Position numbers and translations under genes: made by a program
NCBI GenBank assembly: GCA_029553475.1
Contig: JAKPKV010000113.1
Location: 1-64,000, forward strand
DNA length: 64,000 bases
Source: Armatimonadota bacterium
Lineage (GTDB): Bacteria; Armatimonadota; Hebobacteria; CAIYQO01
Reading direction: 5' to 3'
Part shown: positions 46,851-56,295 of the stretch, piece after piece
Position numbering within the stretch: position 1 is the stretch's first letter
Layout: every line of letters starts with the position of its first letter
Notes under the pieces: model-generated
What the model saw: the letters and a program-made list of their open reading frames with translations, nothing else
Told to the model about the DNA's origin: nothing
Databases searched by the model: none

Positions 46851-48734
46851 GTGCGCCGATTCGCCTGGATGATCGTCAGCCTGCTCTGCGCCTGCCTGCT
46901 CGCGGGCGCCGCCACGCCCGCGCCCGAGGTCACCATCGCCGAGGTGAAGGGGGGCGGCTTCATCGTGACCAGCCCCGTCTATACCGCGCGCATCGGCGCG
47001 GACGGCAACCTGCGCGGGCTGGCGGTGAACGGCGTGGAATTCCTCGACGACCGGGTGACCGGCTCGGCGGGCGCCGCGTTCTTCGTCGAGCGCCCGGTGC
47101 CGCTGCCCGCCCTCACCCTCGACGGGTTGACGCTGGTGGCCACCGACGGCGTGTACACCGCCCGCTACGAGTTCTACGAAGGCTTCATCACCCTCACCTT
47201 GCGCCAGACCAGCGCGAAAGGCGCCGCCTATACGGTAGTCTGCGCCGCGCAGGTGGCCTACGCCGAGAACCTCGCCTACGCCGGGCTGGCGGCGGCGCCG
47301 GCGACCTATGACTGGCCGGACGTGGCGATGAGCGTGCCCACCGGCGAATTCCTCGAGCTGCGCGGCGGCTCGCGCATCTGGGGGCAGGCGCTGGGCCGCC
47401 AGGTCTGGGAGCGCAGCGACATCGCGCCGAACAAGGATTACACGCTGCTGCTGGTGCCGGGGCGCGGCGAGCCGCGCACGCCCAGCCTGCCGCAGCTCAC
47501 CATGCTGACCGCGACCTTCGCGACGCCCGACCAACTGCTCCCCGGCGACGCGCCGGTGGCGATCGCGCTCTTCTTCCAGAATAACGCCCGGCAGCCGATT
47601 GCCACCGAGGTGGCGCTGCACGTGACCAGCTCGACCGGCGCCGTGGTCCATAAGACGCGCCTGCCGCTGTCCTGCGCGGCGCACGGCATGGCGACGCTGA
47701 ACTGGACGGTGACGCCGCCCGCGCCGGATTTTTACGTGCTCACCGCGCGCGCCAACCTGAGCGGGGCGTGGAAGGAGTATGAAACCACCTTCGGCTACGA
47801 CGCCGCGCGCATCGCCCCGGCGATTACCGCTCCCGCCGACTACGCCGACTACTGGGCGCGCGTCGTCGCGGAGGCGAAGGCCGGCGGGGTGAAGCTGACC
47901 CGGCTGGAAGACCGCGGGCGCTCCACCGGCACGGTGATCGTCTACCGCATCGGGCTGCAGGCGGAAGGCTTCACCTGCTTCGGCTGGCTGGCGGCGCCGA
48001 AATTCCCCGGGCGATATCCCGGACTGCTGCTCATCCCCGGCGAGCGCGTGCGCACCATCACCCCCAACGCGGCGCTGGCCGACTGCGGCTTCGTGGTGAT
48101 GACCATCGAACCCACCGGCCAGGCGGTGGATGGTCCGATCAAGCCGCTCATCACCACCGCGTTCACCGCGCTGCATGATCCGGCGGCGGTGGGGCTGCGC
48201 GCGGTGACGGTGCGCTACCTGCAGGCGCTGGACGCGCTGGCCACCGTGCCGGAAGCCGACCCGAACCGGCTGGCCGTCACCGGCGTGAGCCTGGGGGGCG
48301 CGCTGGCGATGCTGCTGGCCGCGCGGGATGAACGCGTCCAGGCGCTGGCCCCCGACGTGCCCTATTTCTGCTATATCGAACAGGGGAAGCAGGCTGCCAT
48401 CTGGCCCTATGCCGAGGTGCGGGAATATCTGGAAGCGCATCCGGCACAGCAGGACGCGGTGTGGACCACGCTGCGCTACTTTGACGCCGGCAATGCCGTC
48501 GCGCAGCTCACCTGTCCCACGCTCATCAGCGCGGGCATCAACGATACCGTGTCGCGCCCGGCGAACATCTACGGGCTGTACAACCGCCTGCCCGGCCCGA
48601 AGGCGCTGAAGCTGTACCTGGCGGGGCACGAAGGCGGCGGCCCCAGCCACTGGGCGGAGAAGGTGAAGTGGCTGGGACAGGTGCTCGGCCCGCCCGCCCC
48701 CGCCGCCCCCGCCGCGAAGGCGGACGCCCCGTGA
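46851..48734 (+). CDS. Secreted acetyl-xylan-esterase-like alpha/beta hydrolase
   Basis: GTG 46851 is chosen because GGAGGAAGG precedes it; an upstream GTG at 46821 has no such site. The 627-aa product has a signal peptide (RRFAWMIVSLLCACLLAGAA), a beta-rich N-terminal half (to about residue 320) and a C-terminal AXE1/PF05448-type hydrolase. The catalytic residues are visible: nucleophile in GVSLGG near 480, acid in AGINDTV near 562 and histidine in AGHEGGG near 592. It probably deacylates a polysaccharide or small ester outside the cytoplasm. It overlaps the rsmA start by the GTGA arrangement, so the two are translationally coupled despite unrelated roles. Confidence 0.87.
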   Translation: MRRFAWMIVSLLCACLLAGAATPAPEVTIAEVKGGGFIVTSPVYTARIGADGNLRGLAVNGVEFLDDRVTGSAGAAFFVERPVPLPALTLDGLTLVATDGVYTARYEFYEGFITLTLRQTSAKGAAYTVVCAAQVAYAENLAYAGLAAAPATYDWPDVAMSVPTGEFLELRGGSRIWGQALGRQVWERSDIAPNKDYTLLLVPGRGEPRTPSLPQLTMLTATFATPDQLLPGDAPVAIALFFQNNARQPIATEVALHVTSSTGAVVHKTRLPLSCAAHGMATLNWTVTPPAPDFYVLTARANLSGAWKEYETTFGYDAARIAPAITAPADYADYWARVVAEAKAGGVKLTRLEDRGRSTGTVIVYRIGLQAEGFTCFGWLAAPKFPGRYPGLLLIPGERVRTITPNAALADCGFVVMTIEPTGQAVDGPIKPLITTAFTALHDPAAVGLRAVTVRYLQALDALATVPEADPNRLAVTGVSLGGALAMLLAARDERVQALAPDVPYFCYIEQGKQAAIWPYAEVREYLEAHPAQQDAVWTTLRYFDAGNAVAQLTCPTLISAGINDTVSRPANIYGLYNRLPGPKALKLYLAGHEGGGPSHWAEKVKWLGQVLGPPAPAAPAAKADAP

Positions 48735-49591
48735 ACGAGACGCTGGAGCTGACCAACCCCGGCGTGCTCATCCCGCTGCTGCGGCGCCACGGGTTCTACA
48801 CCCGCAAGTCACTCGGCCAGCATTTCCTCATCAGCCGCGCCGCGCTGGAGGCCATCATCGCCGCCTGCGCGCTGGATGATGGGCTGCCCGTGCTGGAGAT
48901 CGGTCCCGGCATCGGCGCCGTCACCCGCGCGCTGGCGGAGCGCGGCGCCGCCGTCACCGCCGTGGAGCTGGATGCCCGCGCCATCGCCGTGCTGGGCGAG
49001 ACGGTGGGCGGTTTCCCCGCGGTCGCCATCGTGCAGGGCGACATCCTCACGCTGGATGTGGCGGCGCTGCTCGGTGAACGGAGCTGGACGGTGGTCGGCA
49101 ACTTGCCGTATTACATTACCACGCCGATCATCGCCCGCGTGCTGGAACACGCCGCGCACATCCGCCGCGCCGTCTTCATGGTGCAGCGCGAGGTGGCCGA
49201 CCGCCTAGCGGCCGCCCCCGGCGGCAAAACCTACGGCGCGCTCTCCGTCTTTGTGCAGGTGTACGCGGCCGTCGAGCGCGTGGCGAAGGTGCCGAAGGGC
49301 GCGTTTCTGCCGCCGCCCACCGTGGATTCCGCCGTCGTCCGCCTCACCATGCGCTCGGAGCCGCTGGTGCCCCCGGCGCTGCGGGAGAGCTTTTTCACCC
49401 TGGTGCACGCCGCCTTCGGCCAGCGCCGCAAGACGCTGGAAAACGCCCTCGCCAACGCCGGCATCCTCGGCGGGGAGCGCGCCGCCGTCGCCGCCGCCCT
49501 CCGCGCCGCCGGCATTGACCCCGGCCGGCGCGGGGAGACGCTGGCGATTGACGAATACCTGCGGCTGGCGGAGCAGGTGATGGCGCGGTAG
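48731..49591 (+). CDS. rsmA: 16S rRNA dimethyladenosine transferase
   Basis: The GTG at 48731 overlaps the previous stop (GTGA). The 286-aa product has every family signature: LGQHFLISRAALE near residue 28, the SAM-binding VLEIGPGIGAVTRAL, the catalytic NLPYYITTPI (N-L-P-Y) and the C-terminal FLPPPTVDSAVVRL and FGQRRKTLENAL. RsmA (KsgA) dimethylates two adjacent adenines in the 3' hairpin of 16S rRNA during small-subunit maturation. Length is normal (about 270-290 aa). Confidence 0.97.
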   Translation: MNETLELTNPGVLIPLLRRHGFYTRKSLGQHFLISRAALEAIIAACALDDGLPVLEIGPGIGAVTRALAERGAAVTAVELDARAIAVLGETVGGFPAVAIVQGDILTLDVAALLGERSWTVVGNLPYYITTPIIARVLEHAAHIRRAVFMVQREVADRLAAAPGGKTYGALSVFVQVYAAVERVAKVPKGAFLPPPTVDSAVVRLTMRSEPLVPPALRESFFTLVHAAFGQRRKTLENALANAGILGGERAAVAAALRAAGIDPGRRGETLAIDEYLRLAEQVMAR

Positions 49592-49722
49592 GCACCCGGC
49601 TGTAGATATGGTCACTATTCCGGGGTGCAGGCGGCGCGACGGCGTCTCGTCCGCCAGGCAGGAAGCGCTCCGTATGAAGGCGAAACAGTAGGCTGACCGG
49701 GACGACGGTGCGGGAGGTGGCG

Positions 49723-49941
49723 ATGGCGCGCGTACTCATGACACTGCTGGGGGTGGGCTTTCTGGCGCTGGGCGCCTGGGCCGGGTATGCCTGGTGGCCG
49801 GCCGTGCTGCCGGTGTTGCAGGCGCTCCTCGTCTTTTTCCTCGTCCTTTTCGGGCTGGCGCTGCTCATCTTCGGGATCAGCGAGATCGCCGGGAGCCGGG
49901 CGACGGGACAGCCGGAAGGGGAGACGACGGCGGAGGAGTGA
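49723..49941 (+). CDS. Small two-helix membrane protein
   Basis: GGGAGGTGG lies 3-5 bp before ATG 49723. The 72-aa product is two hydrophobic helices (about 5-25 and 30-52) joined by WWPAV, with a polar acidic tail (GQPEGETTAEE). No family is recognised. It lies between rsmA and the vWA gene, all rightward, with a 74-bp gap to the latter. Confidence 0.6.
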   Translation: MARVLMTLLGVGFLALGAWAGYAWWPAVLPVLQALLVFFLVLFGLALLIFGISEIAGSRATGQPEGETTAEE

Positions 49942-50015
49942 GGTCGCCACGACACGACGATGGGGAGAGGTGACACCCCCTGAGGCGGGGAATACTCCCT
50001 GCAGGAGGCTGAGGC

Positions 50016-51869
50016 GTGCACCTGCTGGCACCGCTCTGGTTGCTGCTGGCGCTGCCGCTGGCGGCGGCGCTGATTATTCTCTACCTGCTCAAGCTGCGGC
50101 GGCGCGATTTCGTCGTGCCGTCCGTCTTCCTCTGGGAGCAGGCGCTGCAGGATTTGCAGGCGAACGTGCCGCTGCAGAAACTGCGCAAAAACCTGCTGCT
50201 GCTCGTGCAGCTGCTGGTGCTCCTGTTTGCCGTCTTCGCCCTCGGCCGCCCGGCCATGCAGGCGGTGACGCAGGGGGGCAGCAGCGTGGTGCTGGTCATT
50301 GACGCCTCCGCCAGCATGCAGAGCGGCGACGTGGCGCCCTCGCGTTTCGCGGCGGCGAAGGCGGAAGGGCGGAAAGCCATCGAGGCGCTGGGCCCGCGCG
50401 ACAGCATGCTCCTCGTCGCCGTGGGCGGCGGCACCCGCGCCCTCACCCCCTTCACCACCGACAAGCGCGCGCTGCGCGAGGCGCTGAACCGCCTGCGGGT
50501 GACGGACGGCCGCGCCGACCTGCGCGGGGCGCTGGACCTGGTGGCGGGCATGGTGCAGGGACGCAAGGAGCGCGAGCCGCCGCGGGTGGTGATCGTCAGC
50601 GACGGCGCGGTGCCGCCGGTGGCGCTGCCCGCCAGCTTTGACCTGCCCATCCACTTCATCAAAATCGGCCGGCGCAGCGAGAACGTCGGCATCGTGATGA
50701 TGGACGTGCGCCGCCGCATCAGCCGCCGCGGCGGTTTTGAAGGACTGCTCTCCATCAAGAATTTCGGCAACACGGCACGGCGCTTCACCCTGGAGCTCAC
50801 CTTCGAGCAGACGCTGCTGGACGCCCGCGAGCTGACGCTGGGGCCGGGGAAGCAGCGCACGGAAGTGCTGAGCGAGTTCCCGGAGGGCGTGCTGGCGGCC
50901 TTGAAAAACGCGGACGGCGTGCTCACCGCGACGATTGCGCTGGACGATGACCTGGCGGTGGACAACGCGGCGCGGGTGCTGCTGCCGAAGACGGACCCGC
51001 TGCCGGTGGCGCTGGTCTCCGCCGGCGGCAACCTCTTCCTGGAGACGGCGCTGAAGCTGGACAGCATGGTGCAGGTGACGCGCGGCGGCTTCTTGCCGCC
51101 CACGCTGCCGCCGGGCGCGGTGGTCATCGCCGATGGCGTGCCGCTCTCCGCCATCCCGCACGGCGTGTCCGCGCTCATCATCGGCCCGCGCGCGCTCAGC
51201 CCCGCCGTGCCCGCGCGCGGCCGGGGGATGGCGACGGCGCCGACGGTGGCCGATTGGGACCGCCGCCATCCGGTGCTGGAGCACGTGGACCTCTCCGGTC
51301 TCTATATCTCGCGGGCGATGACGCTGGCGCCCACCGGCGGCGCGCGGGCGCTCATCGAGACGGCGGAGGGGCCCATCGCCCTCGTCGAGGAGAAGCCGGG
51401 CCGCCGGGTGATTTATCTCGGCTGGGAGATGCACGACTCCGATTTTCCGCTGCGCGTCGGCTTCCCCATCTTCATCGGCAACTGCGTGGACTGGCTCTCC
51501 GGCGGGCGCGCCCGCGCGGAGGGGCTGACCGTGCGCACCGGCCAGGTGGTGCAATTGCCCGCTGCCGCCGGAGAGACGCTGACCCAGCCGGACGGCACGA
51601 CGGGGCCGCTGGGCGCGGGGGGATTCCGCGCCGCGCTGGCGGGCGTCTACACCGTGAAGGGGAAGGAGGGCACGCGGCGCTTCGTCGCCAACCTCGCCGA
51701 CGCCGGCGAGAGCAACCTGCTGCCGCACAGCCTCACCTTCGCCGGCCGCGCGGCGAACGTCGTCAGCGGCCCGGTGCGCACCGAGCAGGAGCTGTGGCGC
51801 TGGGTGCTGCTGGCCGCGCTGGCGCTGCTCTGCCTGGAATGGTGGGTCTTCCACCGCCGGGTGGGATAG
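50016..51869 (+). CDS. BatA-like vWA-domain membrane protein
   Basis: GTG 50016 is preceded by AGGAGG at 7-bp spacing. The 617-aa product starts with the BatA-type N-terminal membrane segment (LAPLWLLLALPLAAALIILYLLKLRRRDFVVPS broken by two helices, the second at about 60-80). A vWA domain follows with VIDASASM near residue 95 as the MIDAS motif. After it comes a beta-rich region and a GATase-like segment (GRRVIYLGWEMHDSDFPLRV), and a C-terminal helix (VLLAALALLCLEWWVF). Such proteins are anchored in the inner membrane with the vWA domain outside the cytoplasm. MoxR and DUF58 partners, usual in Bat operons, are not nearby. The following TPR gene could be its partner. Confidence 0.85.
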   Translation: MHLLAPLWLLLALPLAAALIILYLLKLRRRDFVVPSVFLWEQALQDLQANVPLQKLRKNLLLLVQLLVLLFAVFALGRPAMQAVTQGGSSVVLVIDASASMQSGDVAPSRFAAAKAEGRKAIEALGPRDSMLLVAVGGGTRALTPFTTDKRALREALNRLRVTDGRADLRGALDLVAGMVQGRKEREPPRVVIVSDGAVPPVALPASFDLPIHFIKIGRRSENVGIVMMDVRRRISRRGGFEGLLSIKNFGNTARRFTLELTFEQTLLDARELTLGPGKQRTEVLSEFPEGVLAALKNADGVLTATIALDDDLAVDNAARVLLPKTDPLPVALVSAGGNLFLETALKLDSMVQVTRGGFLPPTLPPGAVVIADGVPLSAIPHGVSALIIGPRALSPAVPARGRGMATAPTVADWDRRHPVLEHVDLSGLYISRAMTLAPTGGARALIETAEGPIALVEEKPGRRVIYLGWEMHDSDFPLRVGFPIFIGNCVDWLSGGRARAEGLTVRTGQVVQLPAAAGETLTQPDGTTGPLGAGGFRAALAGVYTVKGKEGTRRFVANLADAGESNLLPHSLTFAGRAANVVSGPVRTEQELWRWVLLAALALLCLEWWVFHRRVG

Positions 51870-51958
51870 GGCACCGCCGGAGATGTGGTAGAATAAGACC
51901 GTTGTCCGCCCCGCCGCGCGGGGCAGCCCCGGCAATTTCGGACCAGGAGGTCACGCAC

Positions 51959-54238
51959 ATGCGACGGGTATTCCTCTGGCTCTGCGGCACGCTGCTGCTC
52001 ACCCTTCCAACCTGTGCCCAGGGTGACGCCTGGCAGGCGGCGATGGACGCCGGGCGGGCGGCGGCATCGGATGAAGCCAGGATCACCGCCTATGCGAAAG
52101 CGGTGGAACTGGCGGCGGATTTTGCGGCAGATGATGACCGCGTTCACGCATGCAGCTTAGCGCTGGCGCAGGTGTATGACCGCAACAGCCGCCCCGACGA
52201 CGCGAACCAGGTCATCAGCAGCCTGCTGGCGCGGCGCATCCGCGCGCTGGGGCTGGCGGACCCGAAGCTGGCGACGACGTATCTCGCCATTGGCGATTAC
52301 TACCTGTCGTTCGGCAATTTCGACGTCGCGAAACCGCAGTTCGACCGCGCTCTCGCTATCTGCACGAAAGCTTACGGCGAGGGCGACCCGCGCCTGGCCC
52401 CCTGCTACACCGGGCTGAGCGAGTATTACCGCCGGAAGAACGATCCGCGCGGGGCAGTGGCGGCGCTGCAGACCGCCATCGCGCTCATCGAGCAGGGCGG
52501 CGGCAAGGAGAGCCCCGATCTCGCGAAACCGTTGATGCGGCTGGCAAGCCTGTATCAGAACCTGCGCACCCTCCCGGAAGCGAAAGCCGGCCTCACCAGC
52601 AGCGAGGCCGGCATCACGCCCCCGTGGCTTCTCAACATCAGCAGCGGGGCCGGCATCACGCCCCTGTGGCTTCTCGCCCTCCCGGAAGCGGAAGCCGCCC
52701 TCACCCGCGCGCTGGCGGTGCTGGAGAAAGCCTATGGCCCCGAGGACGCTCAACTGGTGGAGGCGCTGCAGGCGATGGGCGCCTACTATTGGTACGCAGT
52801 ACGCAAGCCGGAGCAGGGGCTACCCTACTATCAGCGCGCGCTGGCGATTCAGGAGCAGGCGCTGAAGGCGGATGATCCGCAATTCGCCGCATCGCTGCAG
52901 TCGCTTGCCGCGTTGAGTAACACGCTGCGGCGTTTCGATGATGCCGTGCAGTATTACCGTCGCCTGCTCGCCGCGCAGGAGGCAAAGGAACCCGGCGGGC
53001 GCAACGCGCTGTATGCGCGGGTGGGACTGGCGACCGCGTTGATACGCGCGAAACAGCCGACGGAAGCGCGCGAGGAGATTGACCGGCTCTTCACCGCGGC
53101 GGCGAAGCTCACCGACCGCGACGGTTACTATACGCGGAATGATTTTCATCGGCAAATCGCACAAGCTTACCACCAAGCAGGCGCCTACGCGGAGGCCGAC
53201 GCTGCATACGGGGCCTGGGCGGAATGCGTCGAGAAGACGCCGGCGCCCGGGCGGGGGGGTGTACGCATGGACCCCCTCGTTGCGATCCTGACCAATTGGG
53301 CGGGGTTCTACCGGCAGTTTGGGCGGGAAACCGAGGCCGAAACGCTGCTGCAGCGCATGGCTGATCGGTATGCCGCGCGTGGCACCGTCCCGGATACCGC
53401 GCTGGTCGCGCTGGCGGAATGCCTGGTGTCGCAGGGCAAGATCACCGAGGCGGAAGCGCAGCTCACGCGTTCGACGAGTGGTCCCGGCGCCGGCTATCGC
53501 CCGATTGCCTGGGCGGAGGCGCTCCTGCCGCTCTATCGCGGGATGGACCTGCTGAACGCCGCCGCGCCGCTGCCGCGGCTCGGCCGCTCGCTGTCGGTGG
53601 TCGAGTTGGAGATCGCGTCCCGGCAACCTGGCGCCCCCGCGCGGGAGGCATTTGCCGCCGCCGAACCGCTGTTGCGCGCGGTGAAAACGCACTGGGATGC
53701 CGCGCAGCGATCAACCGGTGAGTACAATGCGCACTATACCAATTACTATAACGCGCTGGCGATCAACAGTTACGCGGCGGCGCTCATCATGCAGGGCAAA
53801 TATGCGGAGGCAACTCCGCTGCTGGCGAAGGCGCGGGAGCTGGCGGAAGCCGCGCAGCCCATCCTGCTGCCGGGTCCGCAGCGAGATATCCGCGTCTCCG
53901 GGAATAGCGTTTTCGGCGAACTGGCGCCGTTCCTCATCAACCAGGCCGCTCTGCGCTTCCGCGAGTTGCAGGCGGCGCAGGGGGCGCCGAAGGACGTGCT
54001 GGCGGACGTCGTCGCCCCGCTGGAAGCGGCGCTGGCCGAGCGCGCGGCGCTGTATGGAACGTGGAGCCTGCAGTACGGCCGCGTGCTCATCAACCTGGGG
54101 GCCGCCTACGCCGCCGCCGGCGAGACGGCGAAGGCGAAGAAGGCATTGTCGGAGGCGACAACGCTCTTCGCCGGGATGCTCGGCGAGGAGGACCCGGCGG
54201 TGGCGACCCTCGCCGCGCGGCTGGCAACGCTGCCGTAG
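51959..54238 (+). CDS. Exported TPR-repeat protein with internal duplicated insert
   Basis: AGGAGGT precedes ATG 51959, opening a signal peptide (RVFLWLCGTLLLTLPTCAQG). The 759-aa protein is mostly tetratricopeptide repeats of the 42-residue, kinesin-light-chain style (LATTYLAIGDYYLSFGNFDVAKPQFDRA and similar, split here by ordinary variation). TPRs mediate protein-protein contacts, here outside the cytoplasm. Residues about 205-241 contain an in-frame 36-residue duplication carrying the unit AGITPxWLL twice, which breaks the TPR spacing. It follows the BatA-like gene by 89 bp; Bat clusters often contain TPR proteins. Confidence 0.85.
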   Translation: MRRVFLWLCGTLLLTLPTCAQGDAWQAAMDAGRAAASDEARITAYAKAVELAADFAADDDRVHACSLALAQVYDRNSRPDDANQVISSLLARRIRALGLADPKLATTYLAIGDYYLSFGNFDVAKPQFDRALAICTKAYGEGDPRLAPCYTGLSEYYRRKNDPRGAVAALQTAIALIEQGGGKESPDLAKPLMRLASLYQNLRTLPEAKAGLTSSEAGITPPWLLNISSGAGITPLWLLALPEAEAALTRALAVLEKAYGPEDAQLVEALQAMGAYYWYAVRKPEQGLPYYQRALAIQEQALKADDPQFAASLQSLAALSNTLRRFDDAVQYYRRLLAAQEAKEPGGRNALYARVGLATALIRAKQPTEAREEIDRLFTAAAKLTDRDGYYTRNDFHRQIAQAYHQAGAYAEADAAYGAWAECVEKTPAPGRGGVRMDPLVAILTNWAGFYRQFGRETEAETLLQRMADRYAARGTVPDTALVALAECLVSQGKITEAEAQLTRSTSGPGAGYRPIAWAEALLPLYRGMDLLNAAAPLPRLGRSLSVVELEIASRQPGAPAREAFAAAEPLLRAVKTHWDAAQRSTGEYNAHYTNYYNALAINSYAAALIMQGKYAEATPLLAKARELAEAAQPILLPGPQRDIRVSGNSVFGELAPFLINQAALRFRELQAAQGAPKDVLADVVAPLEAALAERAALYGTWSLQYGRVLINLGAAYAAAGETAKAKKALSEATTLFAGMLGEEDPAVATLAARLATLP
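52571..52705 (+). repeat. In-frame 108-bp duplication with 2 x 42-bp tandem units in the TPR gene
   Basis: CTCCCGGAAGCG at 52571 recurs at 52679 (108 bp, 36 codons), and the intervening sequence holds two 42-bp units containing GCCGGCATCACGCCC (52607 and 52649). The reading frame is preserved. The shape, a direct duplication flanking a repeated unit, looks like insertion of a short repetitive sequence or slippage. Confidence 0.85.
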
Positions 54239-54319
54239 CGAAAAATCCCCGCCCCCGGCGGGAAGAATCGCCGGGAGCGGTGTCCAATGGAGTATCACCG
54301 CCCGGAGGGGAGTTTTTTC

Positions 54320-54580
54320 ATGGCATCCGCGGAGACCAAACGCGAGATCAAGCAGATGATCGTCGAGCAGCTCTTCCTGCCCATCGCGCCGGAGGAGATC
54401 GAAGATACCGCCCCGCTCATGGACACTTACGGCGTGGATTCCGTCGCCCTCTTCTCGCTCATCGTCGGCCTGGAAGCCGTCTACGGCCTCACCATCGAGG
54501 AGAGCGAGTTCCGGCTGGCGCTCTTTCAGGACGTGGAATCCATCGCGAACTTCGTGGAGTCGAAGACGCGGGGCGCGTGA
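54320..54580 (+). CDS. Acyl carrier protein
   Basis: GGAGGGGAG lies just before ATG 54320. The 86-aa acidic protein has the four-helix ACP pattern with the phosphopantetheine serine in YGVDSVAL near residue 40 and the helix-III/IV sequence TIEESEFRLALFQDVESIANFV. It carries acyl or aminoacyl groups as thioesters on the prosthetic group. No fatty-acid, polyketide or acyltransferase gene is next to it, so it may serve a specialised partner elsewhere. DSx and the less conserved surroundings suggest it is not the main fatty-acid ACP. Confidence 0.9.
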   Translation: MASAETKREIKQMIVEQLFLPIAPEEIEDTAPLMDTYGVDSVALFSLIVGLEAVYGLTIEESEFRLALFQDVESIANFVESKTRGA

Positions 54581-54636
54581 GGGGCAATGCACAATGCAGA
54601 GTTGAGAATGGAGAATTGAGAATGTGTTGCTCAGTA

Positions 54637-54708
54637 ATTCGGTGACGGCCTCTTTTTTCGGGAGTAGAGCGCAGCGTAACGGACGAAAAAAGCTGGCTGT
54701 CACCGAAT
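54637..54708. terminator. Bidirectional hairpin between ACP and msrB
   Basis: ATTCGGTGAC (54637-54646) pairs with GTCACCGAAT (54699-54708), and inside it CTTTTTTCG pairs with CGAAAAAAG, giving a two-step stem. It lies between two convergent genes and probably ends both transcripts. Upstream at about 54588-54628 is an A-rich patch of repeated GAGAATTGAGAATG-like words. Confidence 0.6.
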
Positions 54709-54718
54709 GACCCTGAGG

Positions 54719-55186
<468 letters not shown>

Positions 55187-55231
55187 GGCAGTGTCCTCCA
55201 GAGCGGTTATACCCGGTTGACACCCATCGCG

Positions 55232-56284
55232 CTATGCTTCCCCCGCCAATTGTCCGCAGGCGCCCCCCACCTCCGCGCCGCGCGATTGGCGCAGGGCGGC
55301 CTCCACGCCGCGGGCGCGCAGCGCGCGGACAAAACGGTCGGCGGCGGCGCGGAGATCGGCGCCCGGCGCGGTGGTGAAGCCGGGGGTGGGATTGAGCGGG
55401 ATGACGTTCACCAGCGTCCGCAGGCCGCGCACCAGGGCGGCCAGCGCGTCGGCGTCGGCGTCGCTATCGTTCCGCCCCGGCGCCACGGTATACTCGAAGG
55501 TCACCTTGCGGCCCGTGCGGCGCACGAAGCGGCGGGCGGCGGCCATCAGTGCATCCAGCGGATACTTTTTCGCGATGGGCACCAGGCGCGCGCGGGCGGC
55601 CTGGGTGGGGGCGTGCAGCGAGATGGCCAGCCCCACCTGCAGGCCCTCGTCCGCCAGCCGCTCGATGCCCGGCACGATGCCCACAGTGGAGAGGGTGATG
55701 CGCCGCTGGCCGAGGTGGAGTCCCAGCGGGTGGTTGAGCAGGCGGATGGAGCGCACCACGGCGTCGTAATTCGCCAGCGGCTCGCCCATGCCCATGTAGA
55801 CCACGTTGGTGACGTGCCGGCCCGCGGGCAGATCGGCCTGGATGCGGTAGACCTGGTCCACCATCTCCGCGGCGCTCAGGCCGCGCGCAAAACCCGCCTG
55901 TCCGGTGGCGCAGAAGCCGCAGCCGAAGGGGCAGCCCACCATGGAAGAGAGACAGACGGTGACGCGGTCCGCTTCGGGGATGCGCACGCTCTCGACGGCG
56001 CGGCCGTCCGCCAGCCCGAACAGGTATTTTGCCGTGCCGTCCGGCGCCTCCACCCGCCGGCGCGTCTCCAGCGCGGTGAGCCGGCAGCGGGCGGCCAGCG
56101 CCTCGCGCAGCGCCGCCGGCAGCTCGGACAGCGCGGCGAACGACGTGGCCAGCCGCCGATGCATCCCGGCGAAGAGCTGTTTCGCGCGGTAGGCGGGCGC
56201 GTCCAGCGCCGCCAGCACCGCCGCCAGCTCGTCCGGGAAGAGCCCTTTCACGTCCACGTTGTCCGGGAAGGCCGATGTGGGCAC
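55232..56284 (-). CDS. rlmN: Dual-specificity 23S rRNA/tRNA adenine-C2 methyltransferase
   Basis: The start is GTG 56284 with AAGGGAG upstream; the longer frame is upstream readthrough within the adjacent URO-D-like gene. The 350-aa product has the radical-SAM CxxxCxxC motif in GCPFGCGFCATG, NVVYMGMGEPL, and the C-terminal CGQL with the second catalytic cysteine. RlmN methylates A2503 of 23S rRNA and A37 of some tRNAs, using a mono-methylated cysteine intermediate. It starts 11 bp after the URO-D-like stop, so it is likely co-transcribed. Confidence 0.96.
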   Translation of the reverse strand: MPTSAFPDNVDVKGLFPDELAAVLAALDAPAYRAKQLFAGMHRRLATSFAALSELPAALREALAARCRLTALETRRRVEAPDGTAKYLFGLADGRAVESVRIPEADRVTVCLSSMVGCPFGCGFCATGQAGFARGLSAAEMVDQVYRIQADLPAGRHVTNVVYMGMGEPLANYDAVVRSIRLLNHPLGLHLGQRRITLSTVGIVPGIERLADEGLQVGLAISLHAPTQAARARLVPIAKKYPLDALMAAARRFVRRTGRKVTFEYTVAPGRNDSDADADALAALVRGLRTLVNVIPLNPTPGFTTAPGADLRAAADRFVRALRARGVEAALRQSRGAEVGGACGQLAGEA

Positions 56285-56295
56285 CGCGGCTCCCT

